A stretch of 40,106 bases of DNA from Blastocatellia bacterium (GCA_003488005.1 DNND01000064.1:135183-175288); one strand, 5' to 3'. Shown: positions 16,209 through 24,112, counted from the stretch's first letter. Numbers and translations are program-made. The notes: a model not told the origin generated them from the sequence alone.

Positions 16209-17256
16209 ACGGTTCATAAGTTTCCTTCGGCTATGCCGCCTGATGTGCGGAAGGTCTACGACCTTCCGCAAGGTCGCCTGGATTCTTTGGGGCTATGCCC
16301 CAGCCGGCGGCTCAGCCGCGAAACAGTTGAGTGTGCGCGGACGGTGGGGCACAGCAACCACGGCACATCAGGCGGCAAAGCCGTACCAAACTGACAAACC
16401 TATTCAATCGCCAGTGTTCGCATGCGTTATTGCTGGCGTGGCGCTCTTTTTAATCCTGCTTGTACCGACCAAGTCGCCGGGGTTGGGAAATGCACCCGCT
16501 GAAGGACGGGCGGCCGACTCGTCTCAACAACAAATGCAATTCCCCGAAGGCCTCGACTACTCAAAGTTTTTGCACAGCAATGCAAATCACTCCCGGCTGC
16601 CTTGCCTGTTATGCCATCGTCGCGAAACGAATGCTGCGCGGCCTATGCTTCCCGGAGGCAATAGTCACTTGCCTTGCGCCGGTTGTCACGCGCAACAGTT
16701 TTCAAATTCAGATGGTCCCATCTGCACCATTTGTCATAGCGACGTTAAGTCGGGCGCCTTGAAATCGTTTCCACGGTTGCGCAGTTTTAGTATGAAGTTT
16801 GATCACGCGCGTCATTTGAATATTGGGGGCACGGGTTGCAACACCTGTCATCGTCCTGCTCGTGGCGGCATCGCGCTTTCTATACCTTCCGGTTTCAACG
16901 CGCATACGACTTGCTATCGGTGTCACACGCCCGGCGCGCAATCAGGCGGCCACGACATCTCTTCTTGTGGTACGTGTCATCAACCGGGCGGTTTTTCCCG
17001 GACACCTGAATCTGCGCAGGCATTTCGTGTCGGCTTTAACCATGCCAGGCACCAGAAACTGAATTGCACTCAATGCCATCAAGCAAGAGCTGGCATGCCG
17101 CAGCGGAAACAAGTCACTTCGCCGGAACCGCTCAATCATCATGCGACCGGACGAGCGCTGAGCTGCATGTCATGCCACAACGGGAAACGCGCGTTCGGCG
17201 GCGATGATTTTACTGTTTGTAAACGTTGTCACACCGGGGCCGCGTGGCATTTTTGA
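16201..17256 (+). CDS. Nonahaem cytochrome c with an in-frame palindromic insertion
   Basis: With the ATG at 16201, which overlaps the previous stop, this is a 351-residue protein. Nine CXXCH motifs have first Cys at 135, 159, 175, 213, 238, 256, 289, 322 and 340. His202/His205 (FDHARH) and His281/His284 (FNHARH) are probable distal ligands. A hydrophobic helix at about 72-89 is the export signal or anchor. Residues 10-61 are encoded entirely by a 156-base palindromic element, so the export signal now follows a 71-residue basic leader. Whether the protein is still exported is unclear; a GTG inside the hydrophobic segment is a poor alternative start. The frame is open upstream to 16081 but that part is a shadow of the previous gene. 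Confidence 0.8.
   Translation: MTKRFISFLRLCRLMCGRSTTFRKVAWILWGYAPAGGSAAKQLSVRGRWGTATTAHQAAKPYQTDKPIQSPVFACVIAGVALFLILLVPTKSPGLGNAPAEGRAADSSQQQMQFPEGLDYSKFLHSNANHSRLPCLLCHRRETNAARPMLPGGNSHLPCAGCHAQQFSNSDGPICTICHSDVKSGALKSFPRLRSFSMKFDHARHLNIGGTGCNTCHRPARGGIALSIPSGFNAHTTCYRCHTPGAQSGGHDISSCGTCHQPGGFSRTPESAQAFRVGFNHARHQKLNCTQCHQARAGMPQRKQVTSPEPLNHHATGRALSCMSCHNGKRAFGGDDFTVCKRCHTGAAWHF
16228..16383. repeat. Palindromic repeat element inside the nonahaem gene
   Basis: Outer arms 16228-16248 and 16363-16383 are inverted repeats matching at 20 of 21 bases. Inside are compact hairpins with three-base loops: a perfect 10-bp stem at 16247-16269, a 6-bp stem at 16288-16302 and a GCGGC/GCCGC stem near 16308-16320. 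The element is 156 bases, exactly 52 codons, and keeps the reading frame. It resembles mobile REP/MITE-type units without coding capacity. Confidence 0.8.
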
Positions 17257-17295
17257 AGCGAGTTGGTTTGTTAAGGATCACGATGTAGTTAGGGC

Positions 17296-17414
17296 ATGAA
17301 GGCAGTACCACCACGCCGTAGCGGGTGGATAGTAACGGCGACAGTTTATTTGGAAGTCATCATTCAAGAGGAACCAGTGACCCAACCGCTACCGCGTGGT
17401 GGTACTGACCTCAT
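17296..17414. repeat. Intergenic palindromic element
   Basis: The arms 17296-17328 and 17381-17414 are imperfect inverted repeats with a perfect 14-base core (17303-17316 and 17394-17407). The element fills most of the gap between the nonahaem and tetrahaem genes. It may form a stem-loop in the transcript and affect expression of the downstream gene. Its sequence differs from the other palindromes in the window. Confidence 0.75.
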
Positions 17415-17438
17415 CTTGGCGATTCTAAAGAGGTAAGT

Positions 17439-18023
17439 ATGAAACGATTTACGCTTTTCGGATTAATTGTTCTCTCACTTCTGCTTCTTACGAGCAGTTC
17501 ACAAATCACCTATGACCTGTCAGCACAAGACGCGAAGAAGCCACCAGAAACTATAGTAATGGCGAAAGAAGCAAAGCTTGGGCAAGTCACCTTCAAGCAC
17601 CTCGATCACATTACAAAGAATCGCAGCGTCGATGGCACGAAGCCAATTGCCTGCGTTGAATGCCATCACACCGCTCAGCCGGCGGCAGAAGCCGCGAAAG
17701 TTCCGCCGCACAAAATGGTCTGGCCCGCTGACCGTACGACTACCCTGACCGCTGAACTGCTCGAGAAAGATCCGAACGCGCCCGCAGTAAATATCTGTAC
17801 CGATTGTCATGCGCGCGCGGACACGAAACCGAAACTGCTGCCGGAAATTCCGAAACTGAAGTTTGAGGGCAGCACCGAAGAGACGGTTCTGACAAATCAG
17901 CAGGCGTTCCATCGCACGTGTGGCGCTTGTCACGACGCCGTGGTGAAAGCCAGACCCGATTTATCCACGCCGCCGCCAACTTCCAAGAAGTGTGTGGCGT
18001 GTCACAAAAAGAGCGTGGCTTGA
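17439..18023 (+). CDS. Tetrahaem cytochrome c3/c7-like
   Basis: A 194-residue periplasmic cytochrome with a signal peptide (KRFTLFGLIVLSLLLLTSS) and four CXXCH motifs, first Cys at 72, 120, 161 and 185. The segment GQVTFKHLDHITKN (48-61) is the typical start of class III cytochromes, where His54 and His57 act as distal ligands. Such low-potential tetrahaems shuttle electrons through the periplasm. AGAGG precedes the ATG. It lies behind a palindromic element, so it may be expressed at a different level from the genes before it. Confidence 0.88.
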   Translation: MKRFTLFGLIVLSLLLLTSSSQITYDLSAQDAKKPPETIVMAKEAKLGQVTFKHLDHITKNRSVDGTKPIACVECHHTAQPAAEAAKVPPHKMVWPADRTTTLTAELLEKDPNAPAVNICTDCHARADTKPKLLPEIPKLKFEGSTEETVLTNQQAFHRTCGACHDAVVKARPDLSTPPPTSKKCVACHKKSVA

Positions 18024-18038
18024 ACCTGGTTTTTCCAC

Positions 18039-18054
18039 TGGGGAATTTTCCGAT
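18039..18054. promoter_or_regulatory. Candidate UAS ahead of the monohaem gene
   Basis: TGGGGAA-TT-TTCCGAT has the same GGAA-N2-TTCC arrangement as the palindrome at 11065-11080. Its centre is about 82 bases upstream of the -12 GC of the sigma-54 promoter at 18115-18128. The 13 bases ACTGGGGAATTTT recur, inverted, ahead of the next sigma-54 promoter (20275-20287). Confidence 0.4.
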
Positions 18055-18114
18055 TGTTTGCGCAAAAGGCCGCAAAGGGAGGCAGCGACCAAGGTTTCAC
18101 CTAGCAATGATGGC

Positions 18115-18128
18115 GGCACGATCATTGC
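18115..18128 (+). promoter_or_regulatory. Sigma-54 promoter, monohaem cytochrome gene
   Basis: GGCAC-GATCA-TTGC agrees almost fully with the consensus TGGCACGATTTTTGC and has the exact 10-base GG-GC gap. Expected start is near 18140, giving a leader of about 58 bases before the ATG at 18198. Confidence 0.7.
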
Positions 18129-18197
18129 GCTTAGTTAAAGAGGATGAAGTCTTTAAACTCAGCTTTGGAAAGTTTCCTACGGAAGGTTGATGCAATA

Positions 18198-18533
18198 ATG
18201 CGATTTACAATTACACGCCTGATGAGCCTGGCAGTTGCCGCAGTTGGCTTATCGCTGTTTGCGGTATTACTGCTGGCGCCGGTGCCTGCGCGGGCTACCG
18301 CTGAGGACCCATTCGATGCCGCCGGCAGTTATAAAACTAAGTGTGTTGCCTGTCATGGTGCCGCGGCCGACAAACGCTTCGATAAGACTCTAACTGATGA
18401 CCAACTCATTGAATTCGTCATGAAAGGCAAGAAGCCTGAGAAGCCACCCAACATGCCGGCTTACGGCGAGAAGGGTGTGACGGCGGAACAAGCAAAGAGC
18501 CTGGTCGATTACATGAAATCGATTAAGCAATAA
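18198..18533 (+). CDS. Monohaem class I cytochrome c
   Basis: A 111-residue periplasmic cytochrome with a signal peptide ending near ARA (about residue 33), one haem site Cys49-VA-Cys52-His53, and a probable Met86 axial ligand in NMPAYG. This is the usual small cytochrome c fold. The frame is open to an ATG at 18144, but that start would lie only 4 bases from the predicted transcription start. The ATG at 18198 gives a proper signal peptide and has GGAAGG upstream. Likely a soluble carrier connecting the NapC-type enzyme with other redox partners. Confidence 0.88.
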   Translation: MRFTITRLMSLAVAAVGLSLFAVLLLAPVPARATAEDPFDAAGSYKTKCVACHGAAADKRFDKTLTDDQLIEFVMKGKKPEKPPNMPAYGEKGVTAEQAKSLVDYMKSIKQ

Positions 18534-18667
18534 GTTTGCTATCGTCCAGCTATTGATCGAATGCGTACTGATTAATGAGCCTGAGCAAGTGGGCGGTTGC
18601 CTGCTTGCGCAGGCTATTGGCGATCAATCGCTAGAGAGTAATATTCCGAGCGCAGAGGAGATAAGCC

Positions 18668-20263
18668 TTGAGCAACGAAGCAGAATCTGTTCCCGTAATG
18701 CCCACGCTGTTTCGCAACTATGTAAGCTTCGCGGGCGCAGTGCTCGTGATGGCCAGCCTGGCGAGCATCCTTCTGCTCTTCTTAATCGAGTTAACGAAGA
18801 CTGCTGAAAATCCTTACCTCGGCATCATCACTTATACAATTCTGCCGGCGTTTCTGATTCTGGGCCTGGCCATAATCGTGGCCGGGATGTTGCTTGAGCG
18901 GCGCCGGCGCCGGCGCTGGCCGGAATCCCAAATTGCCGCGTATCCCAAAATCGATTTAAACAATCCGCGGCAGCGTCGCATTGCATTCTCGTTAATAGGC
19001 GTGTCTTTCATTTTTATTTGTATGAGCGCCTTCGGAAGCTATCGCGCTTACGAATATAGCGAGTCGGTGGAGTTCTGTGGACGGACCTGCCATGCGGTCA
19101 TGAAGCCCGAGTACGTAGCTTTTCAGGCGACCTCGCACGCCAGGATTCGCTGCGTTGATTGCCATGTGGGTTCGGGTGCGCAGTCATATGCGCGTTCCAA
19201 ACTAAACGGCGCCCGTCAGCTCTACTCGCTGGCCTTCAATAAATATTCAAAACCAATCAACACACCCGTTCTCAACATGCGTCCGGCAAATGAAACCTGC
19301 GAAAAGTGCCATTGGCCCTCGAAGTTTTATGGCGCGCTGCTCAAGACTTTTGATCACTACGGTTACGACGAACAAAACTCTTTGCGGCAGACGCGCATGC
19401 TGATCAACGTCGGTGGCGGCAATCCGGACAGTGGACCAGTTGCCGGAATTCACTGGCACATGAACCTTGGGAACGAGGTTTCCTACATCGCGACCGACCC
19501 GCACCGGCAGGTCATTCCCTGGATTCGCGTGAAGGACCGTCAGGGGACTGTGACGGAATACTACGATCGCACTCGACCGCTAAGCGCCGAACAAATCTCA
19601 GCCGGCGAGAAGCGCAGAATGGACTGCATTGATTGCCATAATCGCCCGGCCCACGCTTATCTGCCGCCCGATGTCGCAGTGGACCAATCGTTCGCCGCCG
19701 GCCGGCTCGATCCTTCCCTGCCCTATCTAAAACGAGAGGCAATAGCTTCTTTGAATCAGCCTTATGCAACTGAGGATCAGGCAGTCACAGGAATCGCGAC
19801 GAGTTTGGACGGCTTTTATCGCACGAATTACGGCGAACTTTACGGGCAAAGAGGAGATGCAGTTAAGAGCGCGGTCACTGAGATCCAGCGCATCTACAGG
19901 ACCTATTTCTTTCCCGAGATGAAAACGAATTGGGAAACTCATCCCAACAATATCGGTCACCTTTATTCGTCAGGTTGTTTCCGCTGCCACGATGGCGAGC
20001 ACGTCAGCAACACCGGCAAAATGATCCCGAAAGACTGCAACGTCTGTCATACAGTCTTGTCTGATTCGGCGCGGCCGGCAACGGTTCTCAAGACACTATC
20101 AGTTCAGCATCCGGTGGACCTCGGCGGCTTAGCTGATCGCAAATGCGAAACGTGTCACAAGGCCAACCAGCCCTTCAAGCATCCGGTAAACCTTGGCGAT
20201 ATCTCGATGTTTCAGTGTGTCGAGTGTCATCAGCGGAAGGAGACGCAAACGGCTCAGAAGTAA
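18668..20263 (+). CDS. NapC/NirT-type octahaem membrane cytochrome, putative quinol dehydrogenase
   Basis: A 531-residue inner-membrane protein with helices near 16-42, 53-76 and 105-123 and a basic loop RRRRRR at 78-83. The periplasmic part begins like NapC/NrfH: EFCGRTCHAVMKPEY, then RCVDCHVG. The first haem site (Cys137) is CX3CH. Seven further CXXCH motifs start at Cys162, 211, 320, 437, 457, 493 and 517. NapC-type proteins take electrons from menaquinol, so this is the expected inner-membrane end of the conduit, or the quinone-reducing end if electrons flow inward. The start is TTG; AGAGGAG lies about 7 bases before it. Confidence 0.88.
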   Translation: MSNEAESVPVMPTLFRNYVSFAGAVLVMASLASILLLFLIELTKTAENPYLGIITYTILPAFLILGLAIIVAGMLLERRRRRRWPESQIAAYPKIDLNNPRQRRIAFSLIGVSFIFICMSAFGSYRAYEYSESVEFCGRTCHAVMKPEYVAFQATSHARIRCVDCHVGSGAQSYARSKLNGARQLYSLAFNKYSKPINTPVLNMRPANETCEKCHWPSKFYGALLKTFDHYGYDEQNSLRQTRMLINVGGGNPDSGPVAGIHWHMNLGNEVSYIATDPHRQVIPWIRVKDRQGTVTEYYDRTRPLSAEQISAGEKRRMDCIDCHNRPAHAYLPPDVAVDQSFAAGRLDPSLPYLKREAIASLNQPYATEDQAVTGIATSLDGFYRTNYGELYGQRGDAVKSAVTEIQRIYRTYFFPEMKTNWETHPNNIGHLYSSGCFRCHDGEHVSNTGKMIPKDCNVCHTVLSDSARPATVLKTLSVQHPVDLGGLADRKCETCHKANQPFKHPVNLGDISMFQCVECHQRKETQTAQK

Positions 20264-20270
20264 GTGAAGC

Positions 20271-20287
20271 TGTAAAAATTCCCCAGT
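20271..20287 (-). promoter_or_regulatory. Candidate UAS half-site ahead of the CBS-fusion/regulator operon
   Basis: On the minus strand this reads ACTGGGGAATTTTTACA. The first 13 bases equal those at 18038-18050, but the second half lacks the TTCC arm. Its centre is about 104 bases upstream of the -12 GC at 20380-20381. Confidence 0.35.
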
Positions 20288-20367
20288 CTCAGAAAAAATC
20301 CGCAACGCGGCGGAGTCGTTTCCGGTCTTTCAAAGTCTTTTTCGGGCGTTATTCGGAAACTAGAGTC

Positions 20368-20381
20368 GGCACATAGATTGC
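20368..20381 (+). promoter_or_regulatory. Sigma-54 promoter, GCS2-CBS and response-regulator operon
   Basis: GGCAC-ATAGA-TTGC has the exact -24/-12 core and spacing. Expected start is near 20393, 40 bases before the ATG at 20433. The operon encodes an NtrC-type activator, so autoregulation is likely. Confidence 0.65.
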
Positions 20382-20432
20382 CCCTAATTGCCACACAGGC
20401 GAAGAAACAATAGGCAAAGCGAGCTGGTATCA

Positions 20433-22400
20433 ATGGGCGAACACAACGTAGAAGAGTTTGACCAGGAAAAGTCTCAGGCCTTCATGAAGGCGGTGCTGAA
20501 CGATCTGCGCGCGCTGGCTTTCATGCTTGAAACCGGCCTGGTCGAAAGCGGCGTCAGGCGCATCGGCGCCGAGCAGGAGATGTTCCTGGTCGATCATGAC
20601 CTGCGGCCCGCGCCTGTTGCGCAGGAAGTTTTGCAACATGCCAACGACCCTCGGCTGACAACCGAGATAGCCCGGTTCAATCTCGAAGCTAATCTCACAC
20701 CATTGTCACTTAACGGCGATTGTTTTACTCAGATGCGTGGTGAGCTTGACGCCCTGATAACAAAAACGACTGCCAGCGCGAAAACGATGAATGCCGATGT
20801 GTTGCTTGCCGGCATTCTGCCGACGCTGCAGAAATCGGATCTAACTCTAGATAATTTGACGCCGGTAGCTCGTTATCATGAGTTGGATCGGGGCGTGATT
20901 CGGTTGCGAGGCGGGCCGCTTTCAATTCATATCAAGGGCCTGGACGAACTGCAAATAACGCACGACAACATCATGATGGAATCGTGCAACACCAGTTTTC
21001 AAATTCACTTTCAAACAAATCCCGCGGAGTTTGCCGCCTACTACAACATGGCCCAGGCGATCACTGCTCCGCTGCTGGCGGTCGCCGTTAATTCTCCACT
21101 GCTGTTTGGTAATCGCCTTTGGCAGGAAACGAGAGTCGCACTGTTTCAACATTCAACCGACGCTCGTTCCCGTCCGCAGCTTGCACGTAGTCATCCCACT
21201 CGGGTCAGCTTTGGCGAGAATTGGCTCGAGCATTCAGTCATCGCGCTTTTTCACGAGCAGGTTTCCCGCTTCCGGCCGATCATGATCACGCAACCCGACG
21301 AAGATCCCTTTCAAGTGCTGGCGCGTGGTGAGGTTCCCAGGTTGTCGGCCTTGTGCATGCACAACAGCACCGTCTGGCGCTGGAACCGCGCCTGCTACGG
21401 CGTCTTGAATGGAGTTGCTCACCTGCGAATTGAGAATCGGGCGCTGCCTGCCGGGCCAACCATCGTCGATGAAATTGCCAATACCGTATTTTTTGCCGGT
21501 TTAATGTTGTCGTTGCCACAGGCCTACGGTGACATTTCCAAACGCATGACGTTCGATGACGCTAAGTCAAACTTTTTCCGCGCTGCGCGGCATGGCCTCG
21601 ATGCGCAGTTTAACTGGCTCGACGGCAAGGCAGTTTCTGCGCCGTCGCTGGTGCTCGATCAATTGCTGCCGCTGGCGCGGCAGGGGCTGGAAACGGCAAA
21701 GGTTGAAGCCGCGGACATTCAAAAATATCTGGGCGTGATCGAAGCACGAGTGCGCAGCCGTCAAACTGGTGCGCGCTGGCTATTGAAATCGTTGGCAGCA
21801 ATGGACCAGACAGGACCGAAAGAAATTCGTCTAAGACAACTGACAGCGACGATGCTCGCAAGCCAAAAGAAAGGACACCCGGTGCACACATGGCCAGAGG
21901 TCAAGAAGTCTGAGGCGGGCAACTGGGAGCAGGGCTATCGCACTGTAGGACAATTCATGTCAACGGACCTCTTCACAGTGCAGCCGGGAGATTTAATTGA
22001 TCTGGCGGCGAGCATGATGGACTGGCGACACATCAGGCACGTACCGGTGGAGAATGAAGCCGGGCACCTGGTCGGATTAATAACTCATCGCAACCTGCTT
22101 CGTTTGGTTAGTTCAGGCAGTCATGAAAAAAACTTCAAGGCGATAACGGTTCGCGAGGTGATGGTACCGAACCCGGTGACAGTTTCACCCTCAACGCCGA
22201 CGCTGGAAGCGATAAGATTAATGCGCGAACAACGCATCGGTTGCCTGCTGGTGGTGGAAGACCGCCAATTACTGGGTATAGTAACGTCTTATGATTTCCT
22301 CGATGCGTCGGCGCAGCTTTTTCAACAACATTTGACTGCCGTTGATAAGCCGGTTAAAGCACGGGCGGTGGGACAGAACCGCTTTCAGGAGTCTGCTTAA
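20433..22400 (+). CDS. Glutamate-cysteine-ligase-like (GCS2) protein fused to two CBS domains
   Basis: A 655-residue soluble protein. Residues 1 to about 480 resemble the GCS2 carboxylate-amine ligase family, with the IGAEQEMFLVD motif near residue 45 and later ESCNTSFQIHFQ and HLRIENRALP blocks. The tail holds two CBS domains, starting MSTDLFTVQPGD at about 509 and VREVMVPNPVTV at about 573; such pairs usually bind adenosine nucleotides. The fusion suggests a ligase gated by energy state, but the substrate is unknown. The frame is open to a TTG at 20388; the ATG at 20433 is preferred. It is 6 bases ahead of the sigma-54 regulator gene, so the two are co-transcribed. Confidence 0.82.
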   Translation: MGEHNVEEFDQEKSQAFMKAVLNDLRALAFMLETGLVESGVRRIGAEQEMFLVDHDLRPAPVAQEVLQHANDPRLTTEIARFNLEANLTPLSLNGDCFTQMRGELDALITKTTASAKTMNADVLLAGILPTLQKSDLTLDNLTPVARYHELDRGVIRLRGGPLSIHIKGLDELQITHDNIMMESCNTSFQIHFQTNPAEFAAYYNMAQAITAPLLAVAVNSPLLFGNRLWQETRVALFQHSTDARSRPQLARSHPTRVSFGENWLEHSVIALFHEQVSRFRPIMITQPDEDPFQVLARGEVPRLSALCMHNSTVWRWNRACYGVLNGVAHLRIENRALPAGPTIVDEIANTVFFAGLMLSLPQAYGDISKRMTFDDAKSNFFRAARHGLDAQFNWLDGKAVSAPSLVLDQLLPLARQGLETAKVEAADIQKYLGVIEARVRSRQTGARWLLKSLAAMDQTGPKEIRLRQLTATMLASQKKGHPVHTWPEVKKSEAGNWEQGYRTVGQFMSTDLFTVQPGDLIDLAASMMDWRHIRHVPVENEAGHLVGLITHRNLLRLVSSGSHEKNFKAITVREVMVPNPVTVSPSTPTLEAIRLMREQRIGCLLVVEDRQLLGIVTSYDFLDASAQLFQQHLTAVDKPVKARAVGQNRFQESA

Positions 22401-22406
22401 ACAGAA

Positions 22407-23834
22407 TTGGGAAACACTCTGAACGATTCCAAAAAGAAAATCCTTGTAGTTGACGACGAGAAAATGATCCGCTGGTCGCTGGGCGAGGCGTTGCGCGGCT
22501 GGGGCTATCAACCCGTCGAGGCAGAAACCGCAGCGGCGGCCCTGGCAGCGTTTGATGCTGAAGCACCGGCTGCGGTGCTGCTGGATATTAATTTGCCAGA
22601 TGGCTCGGGCCTGGACGTGCTGCGACAGATTCGCCGGCGCCAGTCAGACGCAGTGGTGATCATGATCACGGCCAACGTACTGGTTGACGAAACAATCGCC
22701 GCGTTACGGGGTGGCGCTTACGATTTTATTGGCAAGCCAATCAACCTCGAAGAGTTACAGGTTGCAATTCGTAACGGTATCGAAGCGAGCCACCTGAGAA
22801 AAGAAGTTAGTCTGTTTCGACGCGAGCGTTTGCAACAGTTCAGTTTTGAGCAGATCGTCGGTCAGTCACCTACCATGCGCGAGATGCTGGACCTGGCGCA
22901 TAAAGTTGCGGAGAGCGAAGTGTCCTCGGTTCTGTTGCAGGGTGAATCCGGAACCGGAAAAGATCTCGTTGCCAAGGCCATTCATTATCATTCCTCGCGT
23001 GCCAACTCGCCATTTGTCGCAATTAACTGCGCCGCGCTGCCCGGCACTCTGATTGAAAGCGAATTGTTTGGTTATGAGAAAGGCGCATTCACCGATGCCA
23101 AGGCGCGCAAAGAAGGATTGTTTGAACAGGCTGAAGGCGGCACGCTTTTTCTCGATGAGATCGGTGAACTGGAACTGAGCTTACAAGCGAAGCTCTTGCG
23201 AGTGCTGGAGGAAGGTTCCTTCCGCCGCGTTGGCGGCTTGAAGGATTTGCCGTGGGATGTGCGCGTCATCGCTGCTTCGAATCGCGATCTGCGAACAGAA
23301 GGCGAAGCTGGGCGGTTCCGCTCAGATCTTTTCTACCGCTTGTCAGTAATTCAGATCGACATTCCGCCCCTACGCGACCGGGGCGACGACGTACGTTTAC
23401 TCGCGGAACATTACCTCACCAGTTTTAGGCAGCGTTTGCGGAAAAACATCGACAGTATTTCTGATGAAGCGTTGGAAACGTTTCGTAACTACGAATGGCC
23501 CGGGAATGTCCGCGAGCTTCGCAACGTCATCGAGCGCGCGATGATTCTGGAAGATGGCGATGAAATCACATCCAAGTATCTACCACGCGCGTTGTCTGAG
23601 GACGGGCACCTGGCGGTAGGCTCGTCCGAGGATGGGGCACAGCAGCCAAATCGTTTTCGCTTGCCTCAGAAAGGTGTTGCGCTCGAGGAAGTTGAGATGT
23701 CGCTCGTGCGCCAGGCAATCGAAAGAAGCGATGGCAATCAAACGAAAGCCGCGGGATTGCTTGGAATCTCGCGCGATCAGCTTCGCTACCGGTTGAAGAA
23801 ACTTGAAGAGATCCGGGCTTCTGCGAAAGCGTGA
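22407..23834 (+). CDS. NtrC-family sigma-54-dependent response regulator
   Basis: A 475-residue transcription activator with a receiver domain (1-125, phospho-acceptor Asp60, Thr88, Lys110), an AAA+ domain (about 147-380) and a Fis-type helix-turn-helix at the end (TKAAGLLGISRDQLRYRLKKL). The Walker A motif is GESGTGKD (179-186) and Walker B is LFLDEIGE. The sigma-54 contact loop reads GAFTDA (226-231) instead of GAFTGA. Start is TTG at 22407; no better start lies upstream. It probably works with the kinase at 24129 and is the natural candidate activator for the four sigma-54 promoters found nearby. Confidence 0.93.
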   Translation: MGNTLNDSKKKILVVDDEKMIRWSLGEALRGWGYQPVEAETAAAALAAFDAEAPAAVLLDINLPDGSGLDVLRQIRRRQSDAVVIMITANVLVDETIAALRGGAYDFIGKPINLEELQVAIRNGIEASHLRKEVSLFRRERLQQFSFEQIVGQSPTMREMLDLAHKVAESEVSSVLLQGESGTGKDLVAKAIHYHSSRANSPFVAINCAALPGTLIESELFGYEKGAFTDAKARKEGLFEQAEGGTLFLDEIGELELSLQAKLLRVLEEGSFRRVGGLKDLPWDVRVIAASNRDLRTEGEAGRFRSDLFYRLSVIQIDIPPLRDRGDDVRLLAEHYLTSFRQRLRKNIDSISDEALETFRNYEWPGNVRELRNVIERAMILEDGDEITSKYLPRALSEDGHLAVGSSEDGAQQPNRFRLPQKGVALEEVEMSLVRQAIERSDGNQTKAAGLLGISRDQLRYRLKKLEEIRASAKA

Positions 23835-23840
23835 TCGTTT

Positions 23841-24073
23841 GGTGCTGGTTCAATTTCAACTTTTGCATGCCCAGGTCCGAAGGACCGGTAGTTAGTAGCC
23901 CGTCCGTTAGGGCGGGTAGGGAGATATTTACTTGCCTAAGCGCCGAAGGTGCGCAAGTGTTCGTGCCGGCCCTTCGGGCCTCGCATCTATCTAAGAATAG
24001 AGTCCCCGCCCTAACGGACGGGGCTACTAACTAACGGTCCTTCGGACCTATGAGATCAAATTGAACCAGTACC
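23841..24073. repeat. Long intergenic palindromic element between regulator and kinase genes
   Basis: Nearly the whole gap folds as one long hairpin. Ends 23841-23856 and 24058-24073 match inverted with one mismatch, and the arms around 23873-23917 and 24003-24047 match over most of their length. The arms contain GGTCCGAAGGACC, a small palindrome of its own, and the centre carries GGCCCTTCGGGCC (23968-23980). It would strongly terminate or attenuate read-through, so the kinase gene may depend on its own promoter. Confidence 0.85.
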
Positions 24074-24112
24074 GATGGTTTAACTGAGAAATTTCAGGAA
24101 CCGCTGATGAAG

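Noticed and set aside
18591..18604. Possible sigma-54 site TGGGCG...CCTGC ahead of the NapC-type gene
   Set aside because: Spacing is correct but both elements match poorly; kept out of the feature list.
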